NCBI GenBank assembly: GCA_029641185.1
Contig: JAPWGK010000010.1
Location: 372,001 to 436,000 of the forward strand
Source of the DNA: Pseudofabraea citricarpa
Lineage: Eukaryota > Ascomycota > Leotiomycetes > Helotiales > Dermateaceae
Direction: 5' to 3'
DNA: 64,000 nt
Positions 54,494 to 64,000 of the stretch are shown piece after piece. The position numbers and the translations under genes are program-made. The notes under the pieces are model-generated. The model did no database searches. It saw only the letters and a program-made list of their open reading frames with translations, and was not told the origin of the DNA. The stretch's first letter is position 1; each line of letters opens with the position of its first letter.

Positions 54494-57400
54494 GGGAGAA
54501 GTCGTACGCTACACTTCGACGTCGAAGGTGAGGTGATGGGATTCGGCCGCGATATTGAGAACGGACTTTTAATCCTGCGAGGTACACAAATCCTGAAAAA
54601 TAGATGTATTGATATCACTGAGTGCTGAAATCAAATAATTTATAACATGTTCCTAACGCTTGTTACTTAGTTTGTACAAGTAATGTACCCATTTGTAGTG
54701 AAGTTAGGGACGGATGCTAACCTTAAACTACCCGCATACAACTTAGACAACCGACGACCTTAGTATAAAAATGTCATAACCACCGATGTGAAGGTAAAAA
54801 GTACCGCGCCAGTATACATTCAGACAAATAACCCACAGGGTTTCTCATATTTGAATTTGCCAAGTGTTGGAAGGAAATATTTATTCGACAGCATGTAACA
54901 TCTTCAACGATGTTGTTAAGAGTCAGAAGTAGTATAAAATACATCGAAACTCGAATATGAAGCGTAATATGTAAACTAACTAAAGTTTTAACTTTGAATA
55001 CCTTAGAAGGGTATATAAAAACTAGATTAAAAAGCTTTCAAGCATTCCTTTTCAAATTTCATGCTACAAGTATCAAATTCTAGGTATAGCCTTTTCTAGA
55101 CTTTCAAGCAAAGAATTTATAAATTTAGCGACCTATAGAAAGACCAATAGGACGACATATAGAAGGCACTTCTATATCCAATCCAGCAGAAAAATATTTT
55201 CTATTCCGAATTCAGATTTCATAGCATAATCTAGATAGGCAAATTTGATAGGCTTCCAGGAAATAAGACAAGACGTATATTTAAACTAATGTTTAGTTAA
55301 TATTCAGTGAAATAAAATCAATACACATAGGAACCGCAAGTGGTACGCTTAATTTTTTATACTGAAGCATTTAACACGTGTCTTTAATAGAGATGCACAA
55401 AGATTTACTAGACTAATAGCCCCGGGGGCTAAGAATTTAGTTATCCGAGGGAATCAAAGATATGGTAAGGATAGAGAAACTATAATTACTACCGGATAAC
55501 GGGCGCTACGCTTCTCTACTCCTTATACTTTTATCAACAACTTTATAGTCGATATATAACTGTTGATACTAAGCGAAAGAAACTTAAAAAAGAGAACGGA
55601 AATGTACTAGAACACTTGATTACTACGCCTTTCACAAATTTCAAGGAACCTTATTTTATTATCTAGAAATCGAATCTTCTAGATATAGTGCATAGAATTC
55701 ATCTAGTGCAGGTCAATGGATTAGGTGGCTCTGGGAGGCGAATTTGAATTCTATAGAACCTATAATGCGTGAGTCGTCACAGGATCTTTTTTATATGCGC
55801 TGGCTGAATAACACGTGCTTTTTGGCGAGTCTGATTTGAAGTCAGAATAGACTGACTTGTTATGGTCAAACTTACTATACGCTTTCAGTGGGGGGGTTCG
55901 TGCCTTCCTACTCTGCTGTTCTGTTACTAATGAAAAGAGAAACACCGACATAGGGCTAAGTTCTGGTGTTTTTGTTCTCTACACGCGTTAGAATCTCAAT
56001 TAATTTAGATAAATCATAGAATGTGGGGCAATATCGTATATGATGAGTCGAAATTTCAAACGTAGGTTTTTAGCTCCCATATAGTACATTAATGTTAAAA
56101 GATAGAACCTAGAAGCTAAGACCAGTAAGAACGCGTGGAACATTAAACCTGGCCTTGAAGATATTTCTGACATCCTCCATCGATATAACGTGGCATGTGT
56201 GTGATGTTAATTGCCTATTGTGTAATCAGCAAAGTTTCATTTTCGGTAGAGCTATCAAGCAACGTACTATGTATCTAACACTAACATCGAAAACGTTCGT
56301 TGTTTAGGGACAGGCACTTGTTATGCTTACACATTACTAAGTTGTGTTGCACAAATATCATGATTTCTGCTATTATGTACTAGGCAACATTGCCAAATTT
56401 ATAGGATTGGACTGGGCAGTCCGGGTGAAAATTCCACTCACTCATTGCCGTATTATCAGATGCCACCCAACCATGTATTTGATAGCGCGAGCAAAAGTTA
56501 ATGTCAAGCAAATAAGTATATTTTGTAGCTCTGCAATTTGGCATCTTTGTAAACATTCACAACATCTTTGCATAGCAGCTATAACTTGGTAAGAGTGAGT
56601 CAGCCTTCATGGCATAACTATAGCATCTGAAAAAATAATAGCCATTTTTAATAACCAGGACAATAAAGTTTATTGTTATTACCTGCCATGAACGTACTCA
56701 AAATCCTTTTGTTGTCAATTGATATTACTATATTTTAGCGGCAGATGAGGTTCCTAGCTAGGGAGCTTGAAAGTGATTTCAGTTCTGACTGATCCTGATT
56801 GGTAACACCGGTTACACTGTCAGTAGTAAATCACCATAACCAAGATGTTATTGGTGGTCTATTTCTCTTCAGGTTTAATAATGCTACTGTTTTGGTGATT
56901 GTGATCTCCTCGTGAACTGACTAGCTGTCGTTTAAGTAAGTGGTTCGGCATCTTTTCAGTAATTAAGCAAGCATATAGGTTACATTGCAAAGGTCTTCAA
57001 CTAGATCCTTGGAATCAGCTGCTCTTCGGGTTAAATCATTAAGCAAGACTGAAAGGGCTGCAATTTCTATGATTGGGTATATTTTCCCTATTCGAAAGAG
57101 GGAGATATTTTCAATATTACGAATAGAAAGTCATGAGGAACGTGGACGCCAAACAGGACTATAGAACACATTCAATTCCGTATAGAACACTAGACTTTCT
57201 AAGTATTTCCGAGGATAACAACGCGGACTGCAAGGAAGAAGTTAGATCGTTTAGCCGTAGAGTTTATCAGAAATAGCCTTTTAAGGAAGAATAGTTGAAG
57301 ATGAGATTAGAAGAATTCGAACGCCGAAGTCAATTATTAGAATTATTTGACGAAGATAGAGATATAGTCTAGAATGAGACAAAGCCAGACGGAAGACGAA

Positions 57401-58571
57401 AAAAGAAAGGTAAACAACAAATAGCTAGGCAGACCAAATAATACCAAGGCAGAATAATCAAGCGAAGGAAGGGGCGTGGATAGATAGGACACGGAGCAGG
57501 AAGAGGGTTAGGTAATAGATACTACTAGAAATTTACTATTTATAAGATAAATAGGTAAGAAGTAATCGGCAGATATCCTAATAGAACCGGACCAGAACCA
57601 CGCTAGACTAGGTAGGACCAGACTTAAAAAAAGTCGGAAGAAAAAGCGCAGATAAAAATTATACCTTGTTATATATAGTTTTTGTTTTCTTTTTTTTTAA
57701 CTTTTTGCATGTCCGCGCGGACGCGGACAAAACACCAGGTTAAGAGGGTGATCACGTGAGTTACCAAAAAGGGCACTAGCAGACTTATAGCCTCCTTTCC
57801 TAGACAGACTATCTATAATCGATCTAACTACGTGTGTTTTATCTTAACAAACAAGATATAACGATTAGCCATATAGCTGAAGTGGCATATATTACTCGGT
57901 GCAAGATTCTCGCTGTATGGACATATTCAGAAGGTTCTTTAGAGCCTCCAAATTTACAAAAAGCCTCTTTCGTTTTAGAGTTATGAGCCGAAAAAGAGCT
58001 TAATAAGATGAATTTTAGAGGAAGAAGCCTCTAAGTCCGTCTAGAAATCCCGTAGAGTTCTAAGATTATGCGTCTCGACGTGTTGTGTGTTTAAATTAAA
58101 GCAACCTGCATTAGTATTATAATGGAATGCGAAGTTGCAGGTTTCAACAATTGATAAAAGAGAAATATAATAGCTAAAATAAGAGATGTATCAATGTATT
58201 TGTGAGAGGTGCAGGATACACAAGCAAACTACGAAGTAACACGAGTTAGTACTAGTAGTAATGATTTATGTTCAGAGTGGCTTTATGTAATATTTCCCCC
58301 AAGATATATGTTTTACCATATTGCCGCCAATTCAAAAGTACAGAATCAATGTCTCTACCCTCCAAGCACACCAAATCCACCACTTCTCATCTCTCCTGGA
58401 GCCAAAGAAGGTGATCATTCGAAGCCTCCTGCTCCAGCGTAAATCAATTCCATCTGTGGCATGGAGCTCCATGCTATCAAAATCGTAGTTAGTTCCAACA
58501 GGCTATTGCGTTGCAAGACCAAAACAAGAAGAAAAGTCATATTCTAACTTTATATCAAAAACAAGAGAAAA
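54494..58571. other. 4-kb AT-rich, ORF-poor block, probably mutated repeats
   Basis: From about 54.6 to 58.2 kb the sequence is strongly AT-rich with abundant TA steps and stop codons in every frame; the longest ORFs are under 90 codons. Stretches such as 57100-57660 look like former coding sequence (regular purine-rich triplets, Arg/Lys/Glu-rich if read through TAG and TAA stops). This is the picture expected of a transposon degraded by repeat-induced point mutation, but no reverse transcriptase, transposase, LTR pair or terminal repeat could be shown by eye. A GC-rich palindromic island sits at 57711-57728. Confidence 0.5.
57711..57728. repeat. GC-rich inverted repeat GTCCGCGCGGACGCGGAC
   Basis: GTCCGCG is followed by two overlapping or adjacent copies of its reverse complement CGCGGAC. 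It stands alone in very AT-rich DNA, after a T-rich tract, and may mark an element end. Confidence 0.6.
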
Positions 58572-59446
58572 TTAGATATTTAGGCAAAGGATGTCAAGGT
58601 ACAAGCTAGGAGAGTTAGACTGGGCTGGAGGGAACTCTGACTTTTCTTTGCCGGCCTCTTCGTCTTCTTTTAGCTCTACAGCACATTTTCCGATTATGCT
58701 AGCCTTGAAACTCAAAGATTGATAAACTGGCACCGTCAGTCAAGATACTTTATTTTGACTTCTTCTTTGACTCGACGATCCATTATCCAAGCTGAAAAAG
58801 TTCCTGCCACACGGTCTGTGATGCTGACCTCGTGAATCTTTCCAGTCGAAAGATCGATGTGCTGGGGTGCTCGTTCACCCGTAATTCTAGAAGCTGGATT
58901 ATAGTTGTCAGCAAACTATCTATTCACGACAAAAACCCACGGTACGTACCGGACCAAAGGTTTCTCAAATAGTGTTTCTCCCAGGCCACTACTTGGAATG
59001 CGTACCCTGCAATCGTTTGAAGAGGCCTTTGAGCGGAGCCTCGACTCTTCGGTGGAGATACACCCCGATGGAGATGTATGCGAATGTATGCGATGGAAGT
59101 TGTATTTTTCATCAATCGCTAAGATGAAAATTAGAAGCAAGGCTACACACAACTCAAAGATTGGCTTTGCGTACTAGTGCTAAGCGAGCCGGCATGTTGC
59201 AAAAAGAAATATTTAAGAAGCTCGACCACGAACTTTTCTAGAAGTCAACGGAATACACACCATGTTCTACCGAGAATCGGATACCTCGAGCCTTGGAATT
59301 GGAGTGCGCTTTTTGCTCGCAGCCAGAATTCCCATGAGGGCTTTATCTCTAGTGGTTGGTCGTGAGGAAGAGCCTGAGGAAGATTTATTACTGAAGATTC
59401 CCGTTTCGTTGTCATCACTCTTCCTGCTGTCAGAATCTCGAACCAT
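58572..59446 (-). CDS. Four-exon gene for a 216-residue membrane-anchored protein of unknown function
   Basis: Exons 59446-59285, 59173-58950, 58886-58749 and 58698-58572 join in phase from ATG to stop. The N-terminal 54 residues are polar (SSSGSSSRPTTRDK, ASKKRTPIPRLE). Exon 2 starts YAKPIFELCVALLLIFILAI, a probable membrane span at about 60-74. The remainder looks like a beta-rich domain: ETLFEKPLVRITGERAPQHI, KIHEVSITDRVAGTFSAWIM, EEVKINIIGKCAVELKEDEE. A type II or tail-outside topology is inferred. I do not recognise the family. An alternative path using acceptors at 59007 and 58894 also keeps a frame through exons 2-3 but gives no plausible start, so it was not chosen. Confidence 0.5.
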
Positions 59447-60370
59447 GGCTGAGGAGTTATGACTGGGCCAGCGCGAGTGAGTCCCCCAGAGCACCCAGTA
59501 CTGGATGACTGTCTTCTGGTAATGTTGAGAGGGCCGGTTCTACTAGAACAGATGCGAAGCTGTCCAGAGGCAGGAATATAATCATGCAACAGGTCCCACC
59601 TGAACAAAAAAAGAAAATGGGAAACATGGGTGGGGCGGTCCAATATATATGTTTTTGGGTTTTCAGGTGTAGCGTATGATTTGTTAAGGGGTAGATATTT
59701 ACAAAACTCAAGGAATATGCAAATAGAAGAAGAGAGAAGGGGAGGAAAGGGAGAAGAGACATTGAATGCCAAATATGTTATCAAGTCCGATGGCTTTTAA
59801 TGAGAAAGATAGGATGTATACGTCGTGTTTTAAGAGCCAGGTTGAAAAAGGGGCGCGCAAGCGAGTGAGTATGAGAATAGTAATATAGACATAGTTTGAG
59901 ACTTGAGTTAATTTGACAAGTATAATAATTTGAAGTATTACTAAGTCTGTAGAAAAAGTCAAAACCCCATCGCTTGAACAATAAGTTGAACCGTTGTCGA
60001 AGAACCCCAATGAAATTCGTAGAAGAGTAGTTGCATGGCTTTATGTATACGATGTACTGTATAAAAGACATATAACAAAGTCTTGTGACACGAGAAAAAG
60101 TAATCACCGTGTGAATGCCAGTCTCCACAGAAAAAAAGTCAAAGTTAGAGATCTCCCAAGTCTTTATATTCCAGCTATGCTCATATTCTACACAAGGCAG
60201 ATTTAGACATCAACGCCTGACGCTAAAGTGGGTTGGTTCCTACCCCTGTTTTTGGATCTCCAATCATTAAGCTTCTAACCCGAATGACTTCGATCAATCG
60301 CCTGCAAATTCCTACAGATTGCGTGAGATCCAAGTATCTATACAGACTTGGCCATCTCAAGGTAAGCCGC
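59447..60370. other. Intergenic region upstream of the four-exon gene
   Basis: About 920 bp, AT-rich, with promoter of the four-exon gene and 3' flank of the folate gene. Overlapping ORFs at 59457-60128 (-) have no motif. No gene supported. Confidence 0.4.
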
Positions 60371-62063
60371 TCATATGCGCCAAATGGCATCACTCATCTT
60401 CACAACTTGGCTCATCTCCCTGACATCATGAACTCGCACTATATCAGCGCCTCCTTGAATAGCAGCAGCAACAGTAGCAGCCGTACCCCACTGTCTCTGA
60501 TGTGGGACTTTGACGTCGGTGATCTTACCAACAAAGCCCTTCCTCGAGCTGCCAAGCAGCCAAGGCAACCCTCTGAGGCCTGGCCAATCTCTCAACTCAT
60601 CCATGCGTCTTAGGATCTCGAGGTTCTGCTCTTGGTTTTTGGCGAAACCGATGCCGGGATCCAGAATGATGCGCCATCGACGAATACCTGCTGCTTCAGC
60701 CTCGGCTACTCGTTCCAAAAGTTCCTCCGCTATGGTGGGTATGAGCCCATTGGGATAGTCTGTTAGCTCGGTCATGGTTGCCGGAGTACCTCTCATGTGC
60801 ATCAGGCAGACCGTCTTTCCAGAACGTGCCATGACGTTTAGCATTTCAGAATCGAGTGTACCAGAGGAAACATCGTTTATGATATCGGCTCCAGCTTGAA
60901 CAGCAGCCTCTGCTACAGTGGCGCGATATGTATCTACGCTGATAGTGGGCCGAGGAACAAGTCCAGCTGCAGCCTGAATTGCAGGCAGAATTCGTGTGAT
61001 CTCCTCTTCAGCAGTGATGTCTGGAGCACGAGGTGCTGATGATTGACCTCCTATATCAACAATGGTAGCACCAGAACTCACGAAGTCATCCACTCTTTGC
61101 TTGGTGAGAGAACTAGCATCTTTATTTCCATCCGAGAACGAGTCGGGGGTAAGGTTCCAAATAGCCATTACATGCGTATTTCGGTTGCTCCTCAACGCTC
61201 GCAATGGCTCCGACGATAACGACAGAGGAGTAACTGTAGAAATTGGAGACGAGATAGGTAGAGCATTGAGGTAATCCTGGGTAAATTTCCATGGCGACGA
61301 GGGATTGAGCGCTTTCCCAGGAATAAGTCTAATTATTATATCAGTACGGGAATAAAAATGGAAAAAGGCTGACATACTCGGCTAAAGGTCTAAGGACAAA
61401 CTCTCGTTCGAAAATACCAATATGAGGAATCTGAAGTCTAGGATGATCCACCACCTGTTCATCGAACAAGAGAATATCAAGGTCGATGTTGCGAGGGCCC
61501 TTATCAATGACCTTTTCTCGGCCCAAGGAATTCTCGATATTTTGCAGTTCATCTAAAAGCGCTATAGGCTCGAGGGATGTCTCAATCTAAACGATGATTA
61601 GCCAACCAACGAGTCACGTGATAGACGCCAACCATAAGAGGTGAAGAGGACATACTTCACAAACACCATTGAGAAAATTACTTTGGTCCAGAACATACAT
61701 GGGCTCTGTCTCCCATAGACTGCTTGTCCTCTTGATCTTTATACCTCTTGCCGACATCTCATTGCAGGCTTTCTCTATCCATGCGACGCGATCTCCAAGA
61801 TTGCTCCCCAGTGCAATGTAGGCCGTGTTTTTCTTGGAGGAGACCTGGGGTACCCAAGTCGATCCATCTGATTTGATCTTGATTGGGGTAAATGTATTGA
61901 GGGTGTGTGGGACCCATGGACTTGCATGCAATCGTTCCGGGGAAGAGCTGAAAGGTCGTGAGGTCGGTGAAGCCATTGCGACGCCATTGCGACGGCAGAA
62001 GGAGACATATCGAGGCGGCGATAGTCTCCCTCGGAGCGCGAAGGCTCGATGAGAAGCCTTCAT
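60371..62063 (-). CDS. Bifunctional folate enzyme HPPK-DHPS with mitochondrial-type leader
   Basis: Exons 62063-61656, 61586-61378 and 61328-60371 join in phase to 524 residues. ATG 62063 is the first true ATG of the frame. Residues 1-40 are basic and Ser-rich (MKASHRAFALRGRLSPPRY..), a mitochondrial presequence. HPPK: AYIALGSNLGDR, WETEPMYVLDQSNFLNGVCE, KGPRNIDLDILLFDEQVVDHPRLQIPH. DHPS: MAIWNLTPDSFSDGNK, VDIGGQSSAPRA, ISVDTYRATVAEAAVQAGAD, INDVSSG, MHMRGTP, ILDPGIGFAKN. The protein attaches pyrophosphate to hydroxymethyldihydropterin and couples it to p-aminobenzoate. Yeast Fol1 also carries a dihydroneopterin aldolase part at the N-terminus; it is absent here, so that step must be encoded elsewhere. 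Divergent from the nitronate monooxygenase gene. Confidence 0.92.
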
Positions 62064-62652
62064 TGACAGCGACAATAGAGGAATGCAATAGAGTGTTGGT
62101 GCTACATCAATGGCTCAAAGGACTGGCTGACATGGTGACGTCCGAGATGCTCGGTGCTTGATAAAAATGAGAAAGCATAATCATTGGCTGGGACATCATG
62201 TGGGGAAGGAAATGCAACGCTGTATTTCATAACATTAATAATTCTGATCTTGACTTTGTAGATGAACTTAGTTGATGATTCTTATGCCGAGCCAAAGGGA
62301 GTAAGATGGCTTCTACAATGGCGATGTCGTCTTTCCATTCAGTTGTTGAACTGGTACTAGTAGTTGATTTATAGAAATTTGCTTGTGATTGTCTCTCACC
62401 TCGTGATGCTGTTTCTGGTAGACCAGCTTACCGCAAATAGACTAGCGCGGGTTTACAGAAGCCGAGGCATTTTCCCCAGTTTTGAGGGTTGCCGGCAACT
62501 CGTGTTGTCGTCTTAAACTCCTCCTCACCTCACAAATACAAATCCCTTCTGTCTCAACCTTCTTCCAGAAACCTTCTAGATTTGTTTTCCGCATACTTGT
62601 ATATCCATTCGTCATCGCATCGTTCCCAGTCGCAATCATCACACCAGACATC
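62064..62652. other. Divergent promoter region, folate gene and nitronate monooxygenase
   Basis: A 589-bp spacer between divergent start codons; holds both promoters. CT-rich tracts at 62515-62580 precede the monooxygenase start. No coding exon recognised. Confidence 0.45.
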
Positions 62653-64000
62653 ATGGCATCTCCACGTAAGTACACATGGCTCGAAATAAACATCAGCGTC
62701 AAACTGAACTGACCGCTTGTCCTCTACAGAGCAACTCCGCACAACGGTCACCGACCTGCTTAAGATTCAGCATCCCATCTTCCTTGCAGGAATGAACGTT
62801 GCAGCTGGTCCCAAGCTTGCCGCTGCCGTCACAAATGCCGGTGGACTTGGTGTTTTGGGAGGAATCGGATACACACCAGACATGCTGAGAGAGCAGATCG
62901 CCGAACTGAAGTCCTTCCTCACAGATAAGAATGCGCCATTTGGTGTGGATCTTTTGCTCCCGCAGGTTGGAGGCAGCGCAAGAAAGACAAAGTAAGCCGA
63001 ATCACATGTGAAACGAGAGTTGGATGATTACAATACAATTGCTGACCGAGGGATTTGTCGTGTAGTTATGATTACACAAAGGGAAAACTCGATGAGTTAA
63101 CGAGCATTATCATCGACAGTGGAGCCAAGCTTTTCGTCTCTGCTGTTGGTGTCCCACCAAAGAAGGTCGTCGATCGTTTACACGCTGCCGGTATTTTGTA
63201 CATGAACATGATTGGACACCCAAAGCACGTCAAGAAGTGCTTGGAACTCGGCGTGGATCTTATCTGCGCACAAGGAGGAGAGGGCGGTGGACACACTGGA
63301 GATGTCCCAACTACAGGTGAGTCGGAAAAACCCTGTTCTCAAGTACTGTAGCTAACCAGGAAATAGTCTTGATTCCTGCTGTTGCAAACCTTTGCAAGGG
63401 CAAGACTGGTGGACTCGGAGCTCCAGTTCAGGTCGTTGCAGCTGGTGGTATTTACAACGGACAGACAGTTGCGGCTGCCTTGATGTTGGGCGCAAGCGCC
63501 GTTTGGGTCGGAACCAGATTCATCTTAACTGATGAGGCTGGTGCATCAAAGGCACACCAGGAAGCTGTTAGAACTGCTGGACACGATGATAATGTCCGGA
63601 CAATTATCTTTACCGTAAGCTGCTGCTAGCTGGATTGCAAAGAATTTCGTGCTAATTGGAAATAGGGACGGCCACTCCGAGTACGAACAAACTCATACAT
63701 CCAGAACTGGGAAGACGAGCGCGCAGCCGAGATCAAGGAGTTGACAAGCAAGGGCATAATTCCAGTAGAGCATGACTTCGAGAAGCTTGGCGATGGTAAG
63801 CTCCCCGAATTCCTTGTGTGGGATTAATCAGCTGACACTGAAAAGATATTGATGACGAGACAATGGACAACGCCCGGCCATTCCTTATGGGCAAGGCAGC
63901 AGCTGTGGTGGATGAGAAGAAGAGCGCCAAGGCTGTCGTGGATGAGTTAGTCGGTGACGCCGTGGCCTGGATTCAAAAAGGAGATAGCTTCATCACTAGC
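62653..64000 (+). CDS. Nitronate monooxygenase (2-nitropropane dioxygenase), 3' end beyond window
   Basis: Exons 62653-62665, 62730-62991, 63066-63316, 63367-63614, 63666-63795 and 63846 to beyond 64000 join in phase; about 353 residues are visible. It is an FMN-binding TIM barrel of the NMO family: LLKIQHPIFLAGMNVAAGPKLAAAVTNAGGLGVLGG, FGVDLLLPQVGG, ICAQGGEGGGHTGDV (with the conserved His), VVAAGGIYNGQTVAAALMLGASAVWVGTRF (phosphate-binding end). The enzyme oxidises toxic nitronates such as propionate-3-nitronate to carbonyl compounds. The start is a 13-nt exon MASP(Q), set by the GTAAGT donor at 62666. The last visible codons (GDSFITS) show no stop, so the gene is truncated by the window edge. 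Confidence 0.93.

Noticed and set aside
55380..55760. Faint reverse-transcriptase-like reading on the minus strand (YIDYKVVDKSI..)
   Set aside because: Stops interrupt it every few codons and the match depends on choosing frames freely. Not enough to name an element family.
58572..59250. Alternative splicing path with exons 59237-59151 and 59006-58950
   Set aside because: It stays open through the shared C-terminal exons, but it needs an upstream intron of only 33 nt or leaves no in-phase start.
1..64000. tRNA or rRNA genes, CRISPR arrays, bacterial-type promoters or ribosome-binding sites
   Set aside because: None was seen. The intron-rich gene structure is eukaryotic, and no clover-leaf with both tRNA promoter boxes could be identified by eye. 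A tRNA scan would be decisive.

Overview
This window looks like nuclear DNA of a filamentous ascomycete (Pezizomycotina). Genes carry many short introns (about 45-160 nt) with GTAAGT- or GTATGT-like donors and CTAAC/TAC-type branch sites. The protein families are typical of moulds: a CFEM/PTH11-type receptor, a fusarinine-type siderophore gene cluster, augmin subunit 6, and a fused HPPK-DHPS folate enzyme. I cannot fix the genus. A Leotiomycete is a guess only. All exon joins below were worked out by hand from reading frames and splice sites; there is no transcript evidence.

Left arm (1-24.3 kb), mostly housekeeping or environmental genes: F-box protein, secreted serine carboxypeptidase (S10), ABCG half-transporter, CFEM-PTH11 receptor, a peroxisomal (SKL) crotonase-fold enzyme, HAUS6-like augmin subunit, a disordered conserved protein, an HD-domain 5'-deoxynucleotidase, a crystallin-like small secreted protein, two tentative micro-genes, and the first member of an unrecognised gene family.

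Centre (28.0-47.8 kb): a siderophore cluster in the order MFS transporter (+), sidJ-like esterase (-), sitT-like ABC transporter (+), sidF (-), sidH (+), sidD NRPS (+). SidH (crotonase) and SidF (acyltransferase) would make and transfer the anhydromevalonyl group to N5-hydroxyornithine. Both end in PTS1-type tripeptides (SKL and AKL). SidD would condense the units into fusarinine C, the transporters move siderophore, and SidJ hydrolyses it. The hydroxylase sidA, the CoA ligase sidI and the acetylase sidG are not in the window. GATA-factor motifs matching ATCWGATAA lie in or near the cluster, and a 12-mer (ATCTGATTAGAT) recurs in three of its promoter regions.

Right arm (48-64 kb): two more members of the unrecognised family, one broken by a 4-bp tandem duplication; a RidA-family protein with an apparent signal peptide; a RING-finger protein; about 4 kb of AT-rich, ORF-poor DNA that looks like mutated repeats; a four-exon membrane protein of unknown function; a mitochondrial-looking HPPK-DHPS; and the 5' part of a nitronate monooxygenase running off the window.
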